Positions 37,545 to 46,960 of a stretch of DNA of 64,000 nucleotides are shown here, one piece after another. Where the stretch lies: positions 1 to 64,000 of the forward strand of contig NZ_LRFH01000004.1 of NCBI RefSeq assembly GCF_001641825.1, in the 5' to 3' direction. The stretch comes from Guyparkeria sp. WRN-7. Its GTDB lineage: Bacteria; Pseudomonadota; Gammaproteobacteria; Halothiobacillales; Halothiobacillaceae. The notes under the pieces were generated by a model. The model was not told the DNA's origin and ran no database searches. It worked only from the letters and a program-made list of their open reading frames with translations. Both the position numbers and the translations under genes were made by a program. The stretch's first letter is position 1, and each line of letters begins with the position of its first letter.

Positions 37545-40136
37545 CTAGTCGGCCGCCACCGACAGGTAACGGGTGGGCGACGGCGCCGGGCGGCCGATCA
37601 GGAACCCCTGGGCGTAGTCGATGCCGAGGTGGTGGACCTGCTCGAGCACCTCCTCGCTCTCGACGAACTCCGCCACCGTGTGGATCGACAGCTCCCGGGC
37701 CAGCTCGGCGATCAGGCGGACGAAGGCGAGATCGCGCGGGTCGCTCATCAGGTTGAGGATGAAGTCGCCCTCGATCTTGAGGAAATCGATCGGGAAGTGC
37801 TTCAGATAGTGGAACGAGGAGAAGCCCGAGCCGAAATCGTCGATGGCGAACTTGAAGCCCTCCAGGCGCAGCTCCTGGACGAACTTTTCCAGCAACTGGA
37901 TGTTCTTGACCGTATCGCGCTCGGTCAGCTCGAACACGATCCGCTCCTTGGCCACCGACGTCCGCTCGACCAGCCCGCGAACCGTGGGCAGGAACTCCGC
38001 CAGTACCAGCGCCCGCGGCGAGAGGTTGATGAACACCATCCCCTCGAAGCCGCTGCGATCGACCTCGGCCAGCGCCTTTTCGATCATGATGTAGTCGATC
38101 CGGTCGATCACGCCCATCTTCTCGGCGATCTCGATGAACTCGCCGGCCCCCATGACGGTGTCGCCCAGGTCGATGCGCGAGAGCACCTCGACCGCTTCGA
38201 TTTCGTCGTCCGCGGTGGCCAGGATCGGCTGAAAGTACGGCACGATGCGGCGCTCCTCGACCGCCCGCTGGATGACCAGCCCCTTTTCGCTGATCGAGCG
38301 AAACACGTCCATGACGTCCTCTTCGCTCGGCACGGCGACGCGCGCCTTACCCTCGGCCTTGGCCTTGTACATCATGTTGTCGGCGAACAGGAACAGGTCC
38401 TTGGGCTCGACCGCGTGATCGGGGAAGACGGCCACCCCGATGGAGGCCGAGGCGGTGACCTGCTCGCCGTCGGGCGCCGGCAGCGCGATCCGGTCGGTCT
38501 CGGCCAACACCCGGTTGGCGATCACGCAGGCCTGCTCGAGATCCGTTTCCGGCAGCACCACCACGAACTCGTCGCCGCCGTAGCGAGCGAAGATGTCGCC
38601 ACGCTTGAGCGCCTTGCCGATCGCATCGGCGAAGGCCTTGAGGAAGGAATCGCCGAAGGCGTGGCCGTAGCTGTCGTTGACCAGCTTGAAGTTGTCGAGA
38701 TCGATCAGCAGCAGGGCGAAACGCTGTTCGTGGCGCTGCGCGCGGTCGATCTCGTAGCCGATCAGCTCCCAGAAGACCCGCTGGTTGTACAGGTCGGTGA
38801 GCGGGTCACGAGTGGCGTAGTACTCGAGATCCCGGGTGTACTTGAAGATCGCCTTGACCGAGCCGACCACGTTCAGGAGCGTCGACAGCACGCTCTCGAT
38901 CACCAGCAGACGCGTCTCGTCGTTGACCGTCTCGGCCTGCACCCCGATGCCGACGATGCCGCCGATCTTGGGCGAATCGACCAGCAGCGACTTGACCTGC
39001 ACCCGGACATCCTCCGGGTCGAGCTCGATCCGGGCTCCCTCGGGGTTGGCGACGTGGTGGTTGATGTGCACCAGGGCCGCGTCGCCGAAGCTCGGGTGGG
39101 CACTCAGGGCCGCGCGGACCTCGGCCTCGAGCAACGTCTTGCTGCACTCGGCAGGCGGCGAGCGCCAGAACACGTCCAGGTCGAACAGCTCGTCGTCGAC
39201 CTTGAAGATCGAGAACAGCGTGTAGGTCTCGATCACCTCGTTGATGTCGGTCATCAGCCGACAGATGTAGTCGTGCCAGTCGCGCACCACCTCGGAGGTG
39301 ATGATGAACTTCTCGAGGAGCTTGATCTCGAATTCGAGCAGATCACGGTCGACCGCCACGCCACGGAACTTGTCCACCAGCTCCTCGAAGCTGCGGAACA
39401 CCCGGTTGAGCTCGTCGAAGCCCAGATCCGTATCGCCCAGCGACAGGTTGCGCAGGTCGGCCACCCGGTTAACCTTTTCGGCATTGGCCTCCAGCAACTC
39501 GACCGAGTGGGTGATGCGACTGTTGACGAACCAGGTGATCAAACCCGCGCCGATGATCGGCAGCGGCGCGAGCAGCACCAGCCAGAAGAAGAAGTTGTCG
39601 CGGGCCTCGGCGATGGTCGCGGAGAAATCCTGCTCGACGTCGATCACGCCCAGCACATCGCCCACCTCGGCGGTCGCATGACAGGAGAGGCACTTCTCCT
39701 CGGCCTGGAGGGGAAAGGTGTAGCGGACCGCATGTTCCTTGACGTGTTCGCGGGTCTGGCCGGACTCGAACACCGCCGCGACCGCCCCGTCGATGGGTGC
39801 CTGGTCGATCTCGCCGTACTGTTCGGCGACCACGGGGCCGCGAAATATCTCGAGCTCGTAGCCACTGCCGGACAATGCCTCGCGGTTGGCCTGGACAAAC
39901 CGTTCCAGTTGCTCGCGGCTCCAACCGGTGCTCATCAACTGGTACATCGAGGCGAAGGTCGAGCGCGCCAGCAAATGCGAGTCCTTGAGCGCGCTCTGCT
40001 GCACCGACTGATTGAAGATGCTGGAGACGACCAGGTAGGCGCCGCCAAAGAACAGCAGCGAGACGAGCAGGGACATCGCGAGGATGAACGTCTTGATGGT
40101 GCGCATGCGGAAGATGTTGCGGTAGCCGTGAATCAA
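37545..40136 (-). CDS. Haem-c-type sensor GGDEF-EAL protein (cyclic-di-GMP turnover)
   Basis: An 863-residue inner-membrane signalling protein. I chose a TTG start at 40136 because GGGAGG lies nine bases upstream; ATG 40106 is the alternative. Helix 1 is about residues 12-38. A periplasmic domain of DUF3365/Tll0287 type follows, with CLSCH (149-153), a covalent haem c site. Helix 2 is near 182-202. Then come a linker, a GAF-like region, GGDEF (520-524) in ARYGGDEF, and an EAL domain. The inhibitory I-site is changed to KRGD. The EAL motif reads EVL, but the metal-site residues in INLSPRAL, ELTERD and IDDFGSGFSS look intact. It could sense redox, oxygen or NO and both make and degrade c-di-GMP. 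Confidence 0.9.
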   Translation of the reverse strand: MIHGYRNIFRMRTIKTFILAMSLLVSLLFFGGAYLVVSSIFNQSVQQSALKDSHLLARSTFASMYQLMSTGWSREQLERFVQANREALSGSGYELEIFRGPVVAEQYGEIDQAPIDGAVAAVFESGQTREHVKEHAVRYTFPLQAEEKCLSCHATAEVGDVLGVIDVEQDFSATIAEARDNFFFWLVLLAPLPIIGAGLITWFVNSRITHSVELLEANAEKVNRVADLRNLSLGDTDLGFDELNRVFRSFEELVDKFRGVAVDRDLLEFEIKLLEKFIITSEVVRDWHDYICRLMTDINEVIETYTLFSIFKVDDELFDLDVFWRSPPAECSKTLLEAEVRAALSAHPSFGDAALVHINHHVANPEGARIELDPEDVRVQVKSLLVDSPKIGGIVGIGVQAETVNDETRLLVIESVLSTLLNVVGSVKAIFKYTRDLEYYATRDPLTDLYNQRVFWELIGYEIDRAQRHEQRFALLLIDLDNFKLVNDSYGHAFGDSFLKAFADAIGKALKRGDIFARYGGDEFVVVLPETDLEQACVIANRVLAETDRIALPAPDGEQVTASASIGVAVFPDHAVEPKDLFLFADNMMYKAKAEGKARVAVPSEEDVMDVFRSISEKGLVIQRAVEERRIVPYFQPILATADDEIEAVEVLSRIDLGDTVMGAGEFIEIAEKMGVIDRIDYIMIEKALAEVDRSGFEGMVFINLSPRALVLAEFLPTVRGLVERTSVAKERIVFELTERDTVKNIQLLEKFVQELRLEGFKFAIDDFGSGFSSFHYLKHFPIDFLKIEGDFILNLMSDPRDLAFVRLIAELARELSIHTVAEFVESEEVLEQVHHLGIDYAQGFLIGRPAPSPTRYLSVAAD

Positions 40137-40202
40137 TCCGGTTCGCCTCCCTGACCCGGTCGGATGAGCGAATACTAGGGAGGCCCCCACGGCGGCGCAA
40201 CG

Positions 40203-40241
40203 CAGCGTTTCACTTGGTTAATGAAATACTTATTAACGCTG
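40203..40241. repeat. Nested inverted repeats upstream of the GGDEF-EAL gene
   Basis: GTTAAT (40217-40222) and ATTAAC (40232-40237) are perfect complements, nested within CAGCGTT (40203-40209) and AACGCTG (40235-40241). This is the only AT-rich stretch in the 158-bp gap, about 65 bp before the start. It may be an operator or a promoter-region structure. Confidence 0.45.
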
Positions 40242-40294
40242 AACGCGACTGGGGCGGGAGTCGGTCGCCACAAACGGGAATTGCTGCCGTCCGA

Positions 40295-42274
40295 TCAGGC
40301 CGGCTCGTCGGGCGTGCGCACCAGCATGTCGCGCGCCACCCGGCCGTCGCGGGTGCGGCGCATGGGCGGCAGGGCATCGAGGATGGTGCGCCCGTAACCC
40401 TTGGTCTGCAGGCGGGGGTCGCACAACACCATCACCCCGCTGTCGGCGGTATCGCGGATCAGCCGGCCGACACCCTGCTTGAGGGTGATGATCGCCTCGG
40501 GCAACGCCATGTGGACGAAGGGCACCAACCCCTTGTCCTTGAGGCGCTGCTCGCGGGCGGCGCGCACCGGATCGCCGGGGGCGGCGAAGGGGATGCGATC
40601 GATCATCACCAGTGACAGGGCCTCGCCGCGCACGTCCACCCCCTCCCAGAAACTCTGGGTGCCCAGCAGCACGCCATTGCCGGCGGCGCGGAAGTCCTCG
40701 AGCAACGCCGACTTGGCGCGCGTGCCCTGCACGAACAGCGGCAGCTCGGTCAGGTGCTCGCCCAGGGTCTCGGCGGCAAGCTTGAGCGCCCGGTGCGAGG
40801 TGAACAGCAGGAAGGCCCGGCCACCGCTGGCCTTGAGCAACGGGTAGACCGCTCGCAACGAGGCGAGCGTGTGCTCGCACGCCCCACCCGGCCCGCTAGG
40901 CTCGGGCAGGTTCGGCGGCAGGTAGAGCACCGCCTGGTGGGCGAAGTCGAACGGCGACTCCACCTGTTCGCAGCGGGCGTCGTCGAGGTTCATGCGCCGC
41001 GTGAAGTGGCTGAAGTCCTTCCCCGCGGCGAGCGTCGCCGAGGTCATGATCCAGGCGCGCGGCGACGACTCGACGTGCGATTTCAGCTGCCCGGCGGCAT
41101 TCACCGGCGTGGTGTGCAGGGTGAACGAACGCGTGCGGCGTTCCACCCAGCGCACGGCCTGGCCGGCGGCCTCGCTCTTGCCGTCGCGAAACGCGGATAG
41201 CTCCTCGCGCAGCCCCTGCGCGCGGCCCAACAGCGTCTGCAGGCCCTTGCCGCGCGGTGCCGCGATCTCCAGTTCACGCACCAGCCCGTCAAGCGCCTCG
41301 GCCAGGCGGTCGAGCGCCGCGGTCACCACGGCATCCTCCGCCAGTTCCGTCCAGGGCACCCGGTCGGCCTCGATGCGGCCGAGGGCCTCGAGTACCGGAT
41401 CGGTGGCCCCCTTGAGGGTATCGGCCGCCTCGGCGAGTCCCGGCTGGTCACGCGCCTCGTGCTTCTGCTCGATCCGGGTGTCGGCGGCCAGATCGCGCAG
41501 CTGGCGCGACCCGATCGCCTCGCCAAAGAACATCGAGGCGATCTCCGGCACCTGGTGGGCCTCGTCGAGCACCACCACGTCGGTATCGGGCAGCAGTTCG
41601 GCAAAGCCGGTCTGGCGCAGGGCAAGATCGGCACAGAACAGGTGATGGTTGATCACCACGATGTCCGCTTTCTGCGCCCGGTCGCGGGCCTTGACCACGA
41701 AGCACTCGTCGTAGAGGGGACAGTCGCGCCCCAGGCAGTTGTCGTTGGTCGAGGTGACCAGCGGCCAGATGTCGTGGTCGTCGGCCACGCCCGGGCAGTC
41801 GGCGCGGTCGCCGTCGATGGTGCGAGCGGCCCAGTCGCGCACCCTAGTGAGTGCCCGGGCATCCTCGCGCCGCGGCAGGCGCGCCTGCTCCTCGGCCAGA
41901 TCCAGACGGTACTTGCAGAGGTAGTTTGCCCGCCCCTTGAGAAGCGCCACCTGCGCCTTGACGCCCAGCAGTTCTCGCATCCGCGGCAGGTCGCGATCGA
42001 ACAGCTGATCCTGCAGGTGCTTGGTGCCGGTGGAAATCAGTGCCCGCTTGCCGGAGAGCAGGACCGGCGCGAGGTAGCCGAAGGTCTTGCCCACCCCGGT
42101 GCCCGCCTCGAGCACCAGGGTGTGCTGGTCGGTGATCGCGTCGCGGATCAGTTCGGCCATGCGCCGCTGCCCGGCGCGCGGCTGGTAGCCCTCGAAGGCA
42201 TCGGCCAGACGCCCCTCGGGGCCGAAGACCTCCTCCAGCCCCAGCCGGGGGGTGCGTTCGGCCGTTTCGCTCAT
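40295..42274 (-). CDS. DinG/YoaA-family ATP-dependent DNA helicase (Fe-S, XPD-like)
   Basis: A 659-residue SF2 helicase. The start at 42274 overlaps the lipoprotein stop by four bases (ATGA). Motifs are YQPRAGQRRMAELI, Walker A LEAGTGVGKTFGYLAPVL, a cysteine-bearing insertion (C in ANYLCKYRLDL, ADCPG, NCLGRDC) for the 4Fe-4S cluster, VVINHHLFCADLAL, DEAH as VVLDEAHQVPEIA, WIMTSATLAAG, FLLFTSHRALKLAAE, GTQSFWEGVDVRG and QGVGRLIRD. The length and sequence fit YoaA more than the longer DinG. YoaA acts in repair at stalled forks. It is the third gene after mrcB and the TPR lipoprotein. Confidence 0.92.
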   Translation of the reverse strand: MSETAERTPRLGLEEVFGPEGRLADAFEGYQPRAGQRRMAELIRDAITDQHTLVLEAGTGVGKTFGYLAPVLLSGKRALISTGTKHLQDQLFDRDLPRMRELLGVKAQVALLKGRANYLCKYRLDLAEEQARLPRREDARALTRVRDWAARTIDGDRADCPGVADDHDIWPLVTSTNDNCLGRDCPLYDECFVVKARDRAQKADIVVINHHLFCADLALRQTGFAELLPDTDVVVLDEAHQVPEIASMFFGEAIGSRQLRDLAADTRIEQKHEARDQPGLAEAADTLKGATDPVLEALGRIEADRVPWTELAEDAVVTAALDRLAEALDGLVRELEIAAPRGKGLQTLLGRAQGLREELSAFRDGKSEAAGQAVRWVERRTRSFTLHTTPVNAAGQLKSHVESSPRAWIMTSATLAAGKDFSHFTRRMNLDDARCEQVESPFDFAHQAVLYLPPNLPEPSGPGGACEHTLASLRAVYPLLKASGGRAFLLFTSHRALKLAAETLGEHLTELPLFVQGTRAKSALLEDFRAAGNGVLLGTQSFWEGVDVRGEALSLVMIDRIPFAAPGDPVRAAREQRLKDKGLVPFVHMALPEAIITLKQGVGRLIRDTADSGVMVLCDPRLQTKGYGRTILDALPPMRRTRDGRVARDMLVRTPDEPA

Positions 42275-42852
42275 GCCTGCGCGCGAACGCTCGTCACGGC
42301 GGCCGACTGGGCGCCGGCGCGCTCCTCGGCCTCGCGCGCACCATCCTCGTCGCCCTGTGCCCGGCGGGCCTTGGCCACCAGCGACCACGCCGCCGACAAC
42401 GTCCGGTTGTCGCGAGCGTGCTCGACGGCGCGCAGCGCCAGCTGCTCGGCCTGGGCCGGCTGGCCCTGTGCCAGGCGCACCTGGGCCAGATCGAGCCACA
42501 GACGGGCGTTGGTGGGTTCGATCTGCACCGCCCTCTCCAGCGTCGACTGGGCGCCGGCAAGATCGCCGGCATTGCGCCGCTGCTCCGCCTGACGAACCAG
42601 GGCGAGGACCGCCGGAGAAGTCCGGGAGGGCTGCGGCGCACTTTCGGGCTCGCTCGGCAACTGCTCCTCACGGAGGGTCGGTTCCTGCAGCGGCGTGGCG
42701 CGCACGGTCGGCTCCGGTTCGGGCGCCGGCTGCGGGGGCGGCGTCTGACGGGTCGGCATCGGCGCGCAACCGGCGAGCAACATGCCCGCCACCGCGATCG
42801 ACAGGAAAGGCCGGCGCCACGCGGCGCCGGCAACGAGTGCTGTTGTGTTCAT
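42271..42852 (-). CDS. TPR-containing lipoprotein next to PBP1b (LpoP-like candidate)
   Basis: A 193-residue protein. The lipobox LLAGC ends a signal peptide, so it should be a lipoprotein; ATG 42864 is an alternative start. After a proline/glutamate-rich linker (about 50 residues) come two or three TPR-type repeats: LALVRQAEQRRNAGDLAGAQSTLERAVQIEPTNARLWLDLAQVRLAQGQPAQAEQLALRAVEHA. A 26-bp gap separates it from the mrcB stop, and it overlaps the helicase start by four bases. Outer-membrane TPR lipoproteins of the LpoP type activate PBP1b in pseudomonads; the position and build here suggest the same role. That function is inference. Confidence 0.75.
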   Translation of the reverse strand: MNTTALVAGAAWRRPFLSIAVAGMLLAGCAPMPTRQTPPPQPAPEPEPTVRATPLQEPTLREEQLPSEPESAPQPSRTSPAVLALVRQAEQRRNAGDLAGAQSTLERAVQIEPTNARLWLDLAQVRLAQGQPAQAEQLALRAVEHARDNRTLSAAWSLVAKARRAQGDEDGAREAEERAGAQSAAVTSVRAQA

Positions 42853-42878
42853 GCTGTCATCCATTCGGTACGAATCGT

Positions 42879-45284
42879 TCAGCGAAACCAGTCGAAGAAG
42901 CCGCCGCCCCCGGACTGACCGCCCTCACAGGTTTCGGCCATCTCGGGCACGTGGCCGGCGATGAACGGCATCCGCTCGCCGGGGCAACGCTCGGGCACGA
43001 CGAACTGCCGTTCGGGGTCAACGGGCATCAAGCGTACCCCGCGCGGCGGCTGCCTGTCGCGTGGCTGGTTGTCGAGGCGCTCGAAGGTCGACGCCCACAG
43101 CGGCAGGGCCGCGCTCGAGCCGGTGAGGTTGGCCGGCCGGTCGTCGTCGCGGCCCACCCAGATCACGCCGACCCGGTTGCCGGTAAAGCCGGCAAACCAG
43201 GCATCGCGGCCATCATTGGTGGTGCCGGTCTTGCCGGCCAGACCGAGCTCCGGCGGGAAGAACTGGTTCAACCGGGTCGACGTGCCCTCGCGCACCACTG
43301 TCTGCAGGCCGTATTGCAGCAGGTAGAGCGACTCGCGGTCCACCGCCCGGCGCACATCCAGCGAGTAGCGCGACAGCTCGTTGCCCTCCTGGTCGACCAC
43401 ACTGCGAATAGCCCGCAGCGGGGTGACGAAGCCGTCGCCCGACAGGGTCTGGTACATCTGGGTGACCTCGAACGGGGTCATCCCCATCGAGCCCAGCAGC
43501 ATCGAGGGATAGAACGGCGAGGGTCTCGGCGCGCCGAGACTCTCGAGCGTGTCGGCCACCGACTCCAGTCCCAGCTCCATGCCCAGGCGCACGCTGGGCA
43601 CGTTGCGCGAATGCGCCAGCGCCTCGATCAGAGGGGTCGGACCGTGGAAGGTCCCGCTGTAGTTCTCCGGCTCCCAGGTGTCCGACCCCTTCTGCTCGAC
43701 GGCGATCGGCTCGTCGGCCAGCTCGGTGATCAGGTTGTAGTCCGCCGGGCGCGACAGCGCGGTGAGATAGATCGCCGGCTTGATCAGCGAGCCGATCTGG
43801 CGGCGGGCATCGAGCGCCCGGTCGTAGCCGTCGAAGTCCGCGTCCCGGCCACCGATCATCGCCTCGACCTCGCCGGTACTCACCGAGGCGACCAGGCCCG
43901 CCGTCTCCAGAATTCCCGTCTCAAGACCGCGGGCTGCCTCGACCTCGTCCAGACGCTCGGTGCTCTGCTCGAGGGCCGCCTGCACCCGCGGGCGCAGGGT
44001 CGTAAAGATGTTCAGCCCGCGCGTGCGCAGGTCCTCGGCCTCATACTGCTCGACCAGCTGGCGACGCACCAGATCGACGAACGCCGGATGCCGGGCACGC
44101 GACCCGGCCCGTTCGAGCACGCCCAGCGGGCGCGACTGCCATTCGGCCGCGCGAGTCGGATCGACCAGTCCCAGCTCGACCATCACGTCGATGACGAGAT
44201 TGCGCCGCGCGAGTGCCCGTTCCGGATTTCGGCGCGGGTTGTAGTAATTCGCGCCCTTGACCATGCCGACCAGCAGCGCGATCTGCTCGGGGCGCAATTC
44301 GCCCACCGGCCGGCCGAAATAGAAGCTCGCCGCCAGACCGAAGCCGTGGATGGCGCGATTACCGTCCTGACCCAGATAGACCTCGTTGAGATAGGCCTCG
44401 AGGATCTTGTCCTTGGAGTAGTGCCACTCCATCTCGAGCGCCATGATCATCTCGGCGAACTTGCGCCGGTAGGTGCGCTCGTGGGTGAGAAACAGGTTCT
44501 TGGCCAGCTGCTGGGTAATGGTGCTGCCGCCCTGCACCCGCTCGCCGGAGACCAGGTTGGCAAGGAAGGCCCGCAGGATCGCGGTGGGCACCACCCCGCC
44601 GTGGTCGTAGAAGGCGCGGTCCTCCACGGCAAGCAGCGAGTCGATCAGCAGCGGTGCCTCCTCGCGTACTTCGTCGATCGACACCAGCACCCGGTCCTCG
44701 GTGCGATTGGGATAAAGCGTGCCGATGGAACGCGGCTCGAGACGGATGATGCCGACCGATTCACCTGCCGGGTTGTCCAGCTCGACCACCTGACCGTCGA
44801 CGATGCGTGCCTCGACCCGGCGGGCAGGCTGATGACCGTCGGGGAAGGCAAAGGCGCGGCGATGGAACGCCACCTGGTTGCCGCGGCGCTCGAAGGTACC
44901 GGTCTCCTCGAGGGACCTGGCCGGCACGTAATTGAGCCGCTCCAGCGACGCCACCAGCTGGTCGATCTTCAGCGCCTGACCGACGTAGACCTCGTCGGGG
45001 GCGGCGTAGACGGTCGCCGGCAGGGTGAACAGGGCACCCTCGAAGCGCTCGGTTACCCGCTCGTTGAGGTACCACGCCCAGGCGGCCAGCAGCGGCAGGC
45101 CGATGGCCGCAAGCAGCAGGCCGGCACGCAACGCCCATCCGAACAGGCGCCGGCGCCAGCCACGTTGCGGCGCCCCCTTGCTCGTCCGACGCTGGCTTGT
45201 CCGGCGCTGAGGTGCCCCCCGCTTCTTGTTCGGAGTGCGCCGTGCCTTGCCCTTACCGCTTCCCTTGCTGGATGCCACCGTCAA
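42879..45284 (-). CDS. mrcB: Penicillin-binding protein 1B
   Basis: An 801-residue bifunctional peptidoglycan synthase. A basic cytoplasmic tail is followed by a membrane helix (about 50-70) and a UB2H-like domain. The GT51 glycosyltransferase has EDRAFYDHGG (Glu221) and QGGSTITQQLAKNLFLT. The transpeptidase has SLIK (Ser499), SRN in AHSRNVPS and KTGTT (Lys685). PBP1B polymerises and cross-links lipid II during elongation and division. The start is TTG 45284 or GTG 45278; neither has a good ribosome site. The TPR lipoprotein behind it is the likely activator. A hairpin stands in the leader or promoter region. Confidence 0.95.
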   Translation of the reverse strand: MTVASSKGSGKGKARRTPNKKRGAPQRRTSQRRTSKGAPQRGWRRRLFGWALRAGLLLAAIGLPLLAAWAWYLNERVTERFEGALFTLPATVYAAPDEVYVGQALKIDQLVASLERLNYVPARSLEETGTFERRGNQVAFHRRAFAFPDGHQPARRVEARIVDGQVVELDNPAGESVGIIRLEPRSIGTLYPNRTEDRVLVSIDEVREEAPLLIDSLLAVEDRAFYDHGGVVPTAILRAFLANLVSGERVQGGSTITQQLAKNLFLTHERTYRRKFAEMIMALEMEWHYSKDKILEAYLNEVYLGQDGNRAIHGFGLAASFYFGRPVGELRPEQIALLVGMVKGANYYNPRRNPERALARRNLVIDVMVELGLVDPTRAAEWQSRPLGVLERAGSRARHPAFVDLVRRQLVEQYEAEDLRTRGLNIFTTLRPRVQAALEQSTERLDEVEAARGLETGILETAGLVASVSTGEVEAMIGGRDADFDGYDRALDARRQIGSLIKPAIYLTALSRPADYNLITELADEPIAVEQKGSDTWEPENYSGTFHGPTPLIEALAHSRNVPSVRLGMELGLESVADTLESLGAPRPSPFYPSMLLGSMGMTPFEVTQMYQTLSGDGFVTPLRAIRSVVDQEGNELSRYSLDVRRAVDRESLYLLQYGLQTVVREGTSTRLNQFFPPELGLAGKTGTTNDGRDAWFAGFTGNRVGVIWVGRDDDRPANLTGSSAALPLWASTFERLDNQPRDRQPPRGVRLMPVDPERQFVVPERCPGERMPFIAGHVPEMAETCEGGQSGGGGFFDWFR

Positions 45285-45312
45285 CCCACACTGTTACACT
45301 TGGTGAATGATC

Positions 45313-45336
45313 CCGGCCGCATGCTGATGCGGCCGG
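45313..45336. repeat. Perfect 10-bp hairpin between mrcB and the kinase-like gene
   Basis: CCGGCCGCAT-GCTG-ATGCGGCCGG lies 29 bp upstream of the mrcB start and 100 bp from the divergent gene. No T-run follows on either strand. It may be a 5'-leader stem of mrcB or an operator. Confidence 0.5.
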
Positions 45337-45436
45337 AGCGCCAGTCTATCAGGCCGGAAAGACCGACGGAGCGGCCTCCGGCAAGCCCGTTTGCACGGAC
45401 TGGTCGCCAACCCATCGACGCCAACCAGGAGCGCCC

Positions 45437-46951
45437 ATGGCCGAGCACCCGCAAGAGCGACTGATCGAACGGTTCAAGGAGAACCTCGCCGAAGGCGACC
45501 CGTCCCTTGAACACCTGCAGACCCACATCTCGCACGTGTTCCTGACGGGGCCCTGGGCGTACAAGGTGAAAAAGCCGATGAACTTCGGCTTTCTCGACTT
45601 TTCCACCCTCGACCGCCGTCGCCACTTCTGCGAGGAGGAACTGCGCCTCAACGCCCGCCTCGCCCCCGAGCTGTACGACACGGTGCTGGGCCTGGATGCC
45701 GACGGCAAGCTGATCGAGGCGAGTGACGCGGCCGACGAATTCGTCATCCGCATGCGTCGCTTCGACCAGGCCGACCGTCTCGACCACCTCGCCCGCCGCA
45801 AGGGTCTGGACGAGGAACTGGTCGACCAGATCGCCGATCAGATCGCCGCGTTCCACGACCGGGCCGAGGTCGCGCCGGCCCAGACCCACTTCGGCACGCC
45901 CGAAACGGTCTGGGCGCCGATGCAGCAGAATCTCGAGCAGATCGGGCCGCTACTGGAGACCGACGCGGACCGCGAACGTCTCGCCGAGATGGATCGTCTG
46001 TCCCGCGCCGCCTTCGAGGCAATCCGCCCGACCATCGAGCGCCGCAAGCGCGAAGGGCACGTCCGCGAGTGTCACGGCGACATGCACCTGGCCAACATGG
46101 CATTGCAGGACGGGAATGTGACCATCTTCGACGGCATCGAGTTCAACGACGAGTTTCGCTGGACCGATACCGCCAATGATCTCGCCTTCGCCCTGATGGA
46201 CCTCAACAAGCGGCGTTTCATCGCCGCGGCCCGCCAGCTTTTGAACCGCTATCTCGAGATCAGCGGCGACTACGAGGCCCTGCCGACCCTGCGCTACTAC
46301 CAGGGCTACCGCGCGGCGGTGCGCGCCAAGATCTCGCTGCTGAGCCTGCGCGACGGCATGCCCGACGAAGAACGCGACGCCGCCTGGCAGGACTTTCGCG
46401 AGTACATGGACCTGGCCAACGCCTTCTTCACCCCGAGCGAGGGGCAGATCTACATCACCATGGGGGTCAGCGGCAGCGGCAAGTCACTGGTCAGCCAGGA
46501 GCTGGTGATCGGCCGCGGTGCGGTGCGAGTGCGTTCGGACGCCGAACGCCAGCGCATGTTCACGGATCCGGCCGAACGCTACACGCAGATGGCCAGCGAC
46601 CGCACCTACGAACGCCTGGCGGAGATCGCCCGGCTGGGCGCGCAAAGCGGCTGGCCGATGGCCGTCGACGCGACGTTCCTCGAGCGGGCGCGCCGCGCCC
46701 AGTTCGAGTCGCTGGCCGAGGAGATCGGCACGCCGTACACGATCCTGTTCATCGAGTGCGACAACGAGCAGCTCCTGAAGTACCTGCGTGACCGCCAGGC
46801 CCACGGCGGCGACATCTCCGAAGCCGACGAGCAGGTGCTCGAACACCAGCTGCAGAAGCTCGAGCCCCTTGGCCCCGACGAGGCCAGGCATTGCGTGCGC
46901 CTGAAGTGCGACGTGCCGTTCGGCGCCCAGATCGCCGAGCGACTGGGCTAG
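45437..46951 (+). CDS. Fused APH-like phosphotransferase and P-loop kinase-like protein
   Basis: A 504-residue two-domain protein. Residues 1 to about 335 form an aminoglycoside-phosphotransferase-like domain: FLTGPWAYKVKKPMNFGFLDFSTLDRRRHFCEEELRLN, then HVRECHGDMHLANMALQDGNVTIFDGIEFNDEFRWTDTANDLAFALMDL with the catalytic HGD and metal-binding aspartate loop. Residues from about 340 form an AAA/P-loop kinase domain with Walker A MGVSGSGKSLVSQELV. This fixed fusion (COG2187 plus COG0645) is widespread in proteobacteria and is not a resistance gene as far as known; the substrate is unknown. It is divergent from mrcB and converges on the exonuclease-Cho gene with 9 bp between stops. Confidence 0.87.
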   Translation: MAEHPQERLIERFKENLAEGDPSLEHLQTHISHVFLTGPWAYKVKKPMNFGFLDFSTLDRRRHFCEEELRLNARLAPELYDTVLGLDADGKLIEASDAADEFVIRMRRFDQADRLDHLARRKGLDEELVDQIADQIAAFHDRAEVAPAQTHFGTPETVWAPMQQNLEQIGPLLETDADRERLAEMDRLSRAAFEAIRPTIERRKREGHVRECHGDMHLANMALQDGNVTIFDGIEFNDEFRWTDTANDLAFALMDLNKRRFIAAARQLLNRYLEISGDYEALPTLRYYQGYRAAVRAKISLLSLRDGMPDEERDAAWQDFREYMDLANAFFTPSEGQIYITMGVSGSGKSLVSQELVIGRGAVRVRSDAERQRMFTDPAERYTQMASDRTYERLAEIARLGAQSGWPMAVDATFLERARRAQFESLAEEIGTPYTILFIECDNEQLLKYLRDRQAHGGDISEADEQVLEHQLQKLEPLGPDEARHCVRLKCDVPFGAQIAERLG

Positions 46952-46960
46952 CCGGCCGCC

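Noticed and set aside
36639-40154. A very long plus-strand open reading frame opposite folD and the GGDEF-EAL gene
   Set aside because: It is a mirror of two well-supported genes, as expected at high GC. Its product is histidine-, valine- and aspartate-rich and has no family motif.
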